Source: Candidatus Omnitrophota bacterium
GTDB taxonomy: Bacteria; Omnitrophota; Gorgyraeia; Gygaellales; Profunditerraquicolaceae
Assembly (NCBI GenBank): GCA_030018895.1
Contig: JASEHM010000038.1
Coordinates: 1 to 7,724, forward strand
DNA length: 7,724 nt
Reading direction: 5' to 3'
Part shown: one piece after another, positions 6,491 through 7,724 of the stretch
How positions within the stretch are numbered: the first letter of the stretch is position 1
Layout: the number at the start of each line of letters is the position of its first letter
Program-made: the position numbers and the translations under genes
Notes under the pieces: generated by a model
The model's database searches: none
The model's input: the letters and a program-made list of their open reading frames with translations, nothing else
Told to the model about the DNA's origin: nothing

Positions 6491-7601
6491 TTAAGTCTTT
6501 TGCTCTTTGCTCTTCCTAAGATACGCCTCAATAAATTCATCAAGCCCGCCGTCTAAAACTTTTATAGTGTCTCCTGTTTCAAACTCTGTGCGGTGGTCTT
6601 TTACCAGATTATAAGGATGCAGGACATACGACCTTATCTGACTGCCCCATTCAATCTTCTTCTTTTCTTCTGCCTTACAATGTTTGAATAATTCTTGTTC
6701 TTTCTTCTTGCGCTCAAATTCATAAATACGGGCCTTTAAGATTTTTAAAGCAGTTTGTTTATTCTGATATTGGGAACGTTCATTCTGCGACTGCACAACA
6801 ATGCCTGTAGCCAAGTGCGTAATCCTTACTGCTGAATCTGTCTTTTGCATATGCTGGCCGCCCGGGCCTGAGGCGCGAAAAGTCTCAATACTTAAATCCT
6901 TATCTTCAATTTTTATTTCTGCGTCTTCTTCTATTTCCGGAATCACATCCAGCGAGGCAAATGAGGTATGCCTGCGCTTATTAGCATCAAAGGGAGAAAT
7001 ACGCACAAGCCTATGCACCCCCTGTTCTGCCTTAAGAAAACCATAGGCATATTCTCCTTCAATAAGAAATGTAACATTCTTTATGCCTGCCTCTTCTCCC
7101 CAAAGTACGTCAATAGTTTTTAAGGTATATTTGCGGGCCTCTGCAAAACGGCTGTACATCCGAAAAAGCATATTCGCCCAATCACAAGCCTCAGTGCCGC
7201 CTGCGCCTGCATTTATACTTAAGATAGCGCTATTCTTATCAAACTCATTACTTAAAAGCGTTTTAAACTCAAGTTTATCTATATCAACAAGAAGGCTTAT
7301 CGCGCCTTTAATTAAATCCTTAATAAACTCTTCATCCGTATTATCAGTGATAAGGCTAAGTTCCTCTAATTCCCGGTATTTTTTAAAAGCCGTCTCCCAT
7401 GGTTCAACTGCTGCCTTAAAGTTTTTTAACTGCTTTACTACCTGGGTAGAATTTTGCGCATTATCCCAGAATCCGGCTTTTGACATCTGTACGGATAAAT
7501 CTTCAATAATCTTCTTTTTATTATCTATGTCAAAGATAACCTCTTAAGGCTTCCAAATGGGTGTGCAAATTTTCTAGTCTTGATTTGATATCTTCTAGCA
7601 T
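6491..7601 (-). CDS. prfB: peptide chain release factor 2 (programmed +1 frameshift)
   Basis: RF2 recognises UGA and UAA stop codons and triggers peptide release on the ribosome. The gene starts at the ATG 7601-7599 with GGAGG 9 nt upstream, reads 23 codons to an in-frame TGA at 7532-7530, and continues in the +1 frame from GAC at 7531 to the TAA at 6493-6491. The joined product is about 369 residues (E. coli 365). Motifs: the stop-codon-reading SPF at about 202-204 and the catalytic GGQ at about 247-249 within RASGPGGQ, both at near-standard positions, with INAGAGGTEACDW marking the start of the central domain. A simple open frame would only show the last 331 residues from an internal Met at 7486. 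The gene is probably the first in the prfB-secA-lnt-M23 operon. Expression should be autoregulated by RF2 level through the frameshift. Confidence 0.96.
7529..7544 (-). promoter_or_regulatory. RF2 programmed +1 frameshift site
   Basis: In the prfB sense the site reads AGAGGTTATCTTTGAC. The slippery CTT is followed by the in-frame stop TGA and then C, the classic weak-termination context, and the GAGGT element sits in the same register as the internal Shine-Dalgarno-like AGGGGG of E. coli prfB. When RF2 is scarce the ribosome pauses at TGA, slips by one base and continues as GAC. Residues LRGYL before the slip and D after it match the usual RF2 junction. Confidence 0.95.
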
Positions 7602-7608
7602 AATTATT

Positions 7609-7615
7609 CTCCTCC
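7609..7615 (-). promoter_or_regulatory. prfB ribosome binding site
   Basis: GGAGGAG in the gene sense, with GGAGG ending 9 nt before the ATG at 7601. This strong site shows that translation starts here, upstream of the frameshift, and not at the internal Met at 7486. Confidence 0.85.
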
Positions 7616-7626
7616 ATTCAACCAGC

Positions 7627-7658
7627 ATTATACATTACACAACTTGTATCTGTGTAAA
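7627..7658 (-). promoter_or_regulatory. candidate prfB operon promoter
   Basis: A perfect -10 TATAAT lies at 7632-7627 in the gene sense, giving a predicted start near 7620 and a leader of about 19 nt that carries the ribosome site. The best -35 hexamer by sequence is TTTACA (7658-7653), but the 20-nt spacing is long; TACACA at 18 nt is a poorer match. The -10 forms part of a heptad GTATAAT in the repeat array that covers this region. Confidence 0.45.
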
Positions 7659-7706
7659 GTGTAATGTGTAACGTGTAATGTTGGTGTAATGATTGATTGC
7701 GTAATG
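7627..7706. repeat. degenerate heptad array upstream of prfB
   Basis: On the plus strand, four tandem 7-mers run from 7652 to 7679: GTGTAA followed by A, T, C and T. A further GTGTAAT lies at 7684-7690 and GCGTAAT at 7699-7705. On the minus strand GTGTAAT and GTATAAT are adjacent (7640-7627), so the array also contains an inverted arm. ACATTAC AC at 7632-7640 is the exact reverse complement of 7659-7667. The array could be a cluster of regulator sites or a repeat of the same kind as those in lnt and at 6296-6431. Confidence 0.7.
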
Positions 7707-7707
7707 C

Positions 7708-7724
7708 CATTGCTGTCCAAATTA
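7708..7724 (-). repeat. 17-bp terminal inverted repeat, right copy
   Basis: The last 17 bases are the exact reverse complement of 38-54. The sequence stops inside this repeat, as would happen if an assembly broke at a dispersed repeat. Confidence 0.7.

Noticed and set aside
6491..7486. prfB as a truncated or frameshifted pseudogene
   Set aside because: The missing N-terminus is encoded upstream across a canonical programmed +1 frameshift site, with a strong ribosome site at 7609-7615.
7083..7547. Plus-strand open frame of 154 codons antisense to prfB
   Set aside because: It overlaps conserved RF2 coding sequence and the recoding site, and its serine-rich composition is typical of an antisense shadow.
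1..7724. The window as a composite transposon bounded by the 17-bp inverted repeats
   Set aside because: There is no transposase, integrase or resolvase, and the content is housekeeping genes.

Overview
The window looks like chromosomal DNA from a Gram-negative (diderm) bacterium of low to moderate GC. An apolipoprotein N-acyltransferase (Lnt) implies an outer membrane with triacylated lipoproteins. The gene order, AT-rich spacers and repeat style would fit an uncultivated lineage such as Omnitrophota, but that is a guess and nothing in the sequence proves it.

Layout. The left end (1-149) carries a REP-like hairpin, a 17-bp repeat that recurs inverted at the extreme right end, an operator-like palindrome and a very good sigma-70-type promoter. 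The promoter is placed so that transcription should start on the ATG of a cation diffusion facilitator (CDF) metal exporter (150-1022, plus strand). Convergent to it is a minus-strand cluster read from right to left: prfB (peptide chain release factor 2, made through a programmed +1 frameshift, 7601-6491), secA (6230-3147), lnt (3162-1618, overlapping secA by 16 nt) and a membrane-anchored M23 peptidase (1594-1103). The last three genes handle protein export, lipoprotein acylation and peptidoglycan, so the cluster reads as an envelope-biogenesis operon led by a translation factor.

The most unusual content is the repeats. Five places hold degenerate tandem arrays with a strict 7-nt period but unrelated sequences: two inside lnt, one inside secA (three perfect 42-bp copies, 42 = 6 x 7, in the linker before the zinc-binding tail), one filling the prfB-secA gap and one upstream of prfB that includes its -10 box. 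The prfB-secA array is a 136-nt mirror palindrome. Each arm holds eight heptads of form GNNNTTT with a TTTT interruption at the same place, no indels between arms, and almost all differences confined to heptad positions 2-4. A shared period with different sequences suggests a sequence-independent process that writes heptads into both spacers and genes.
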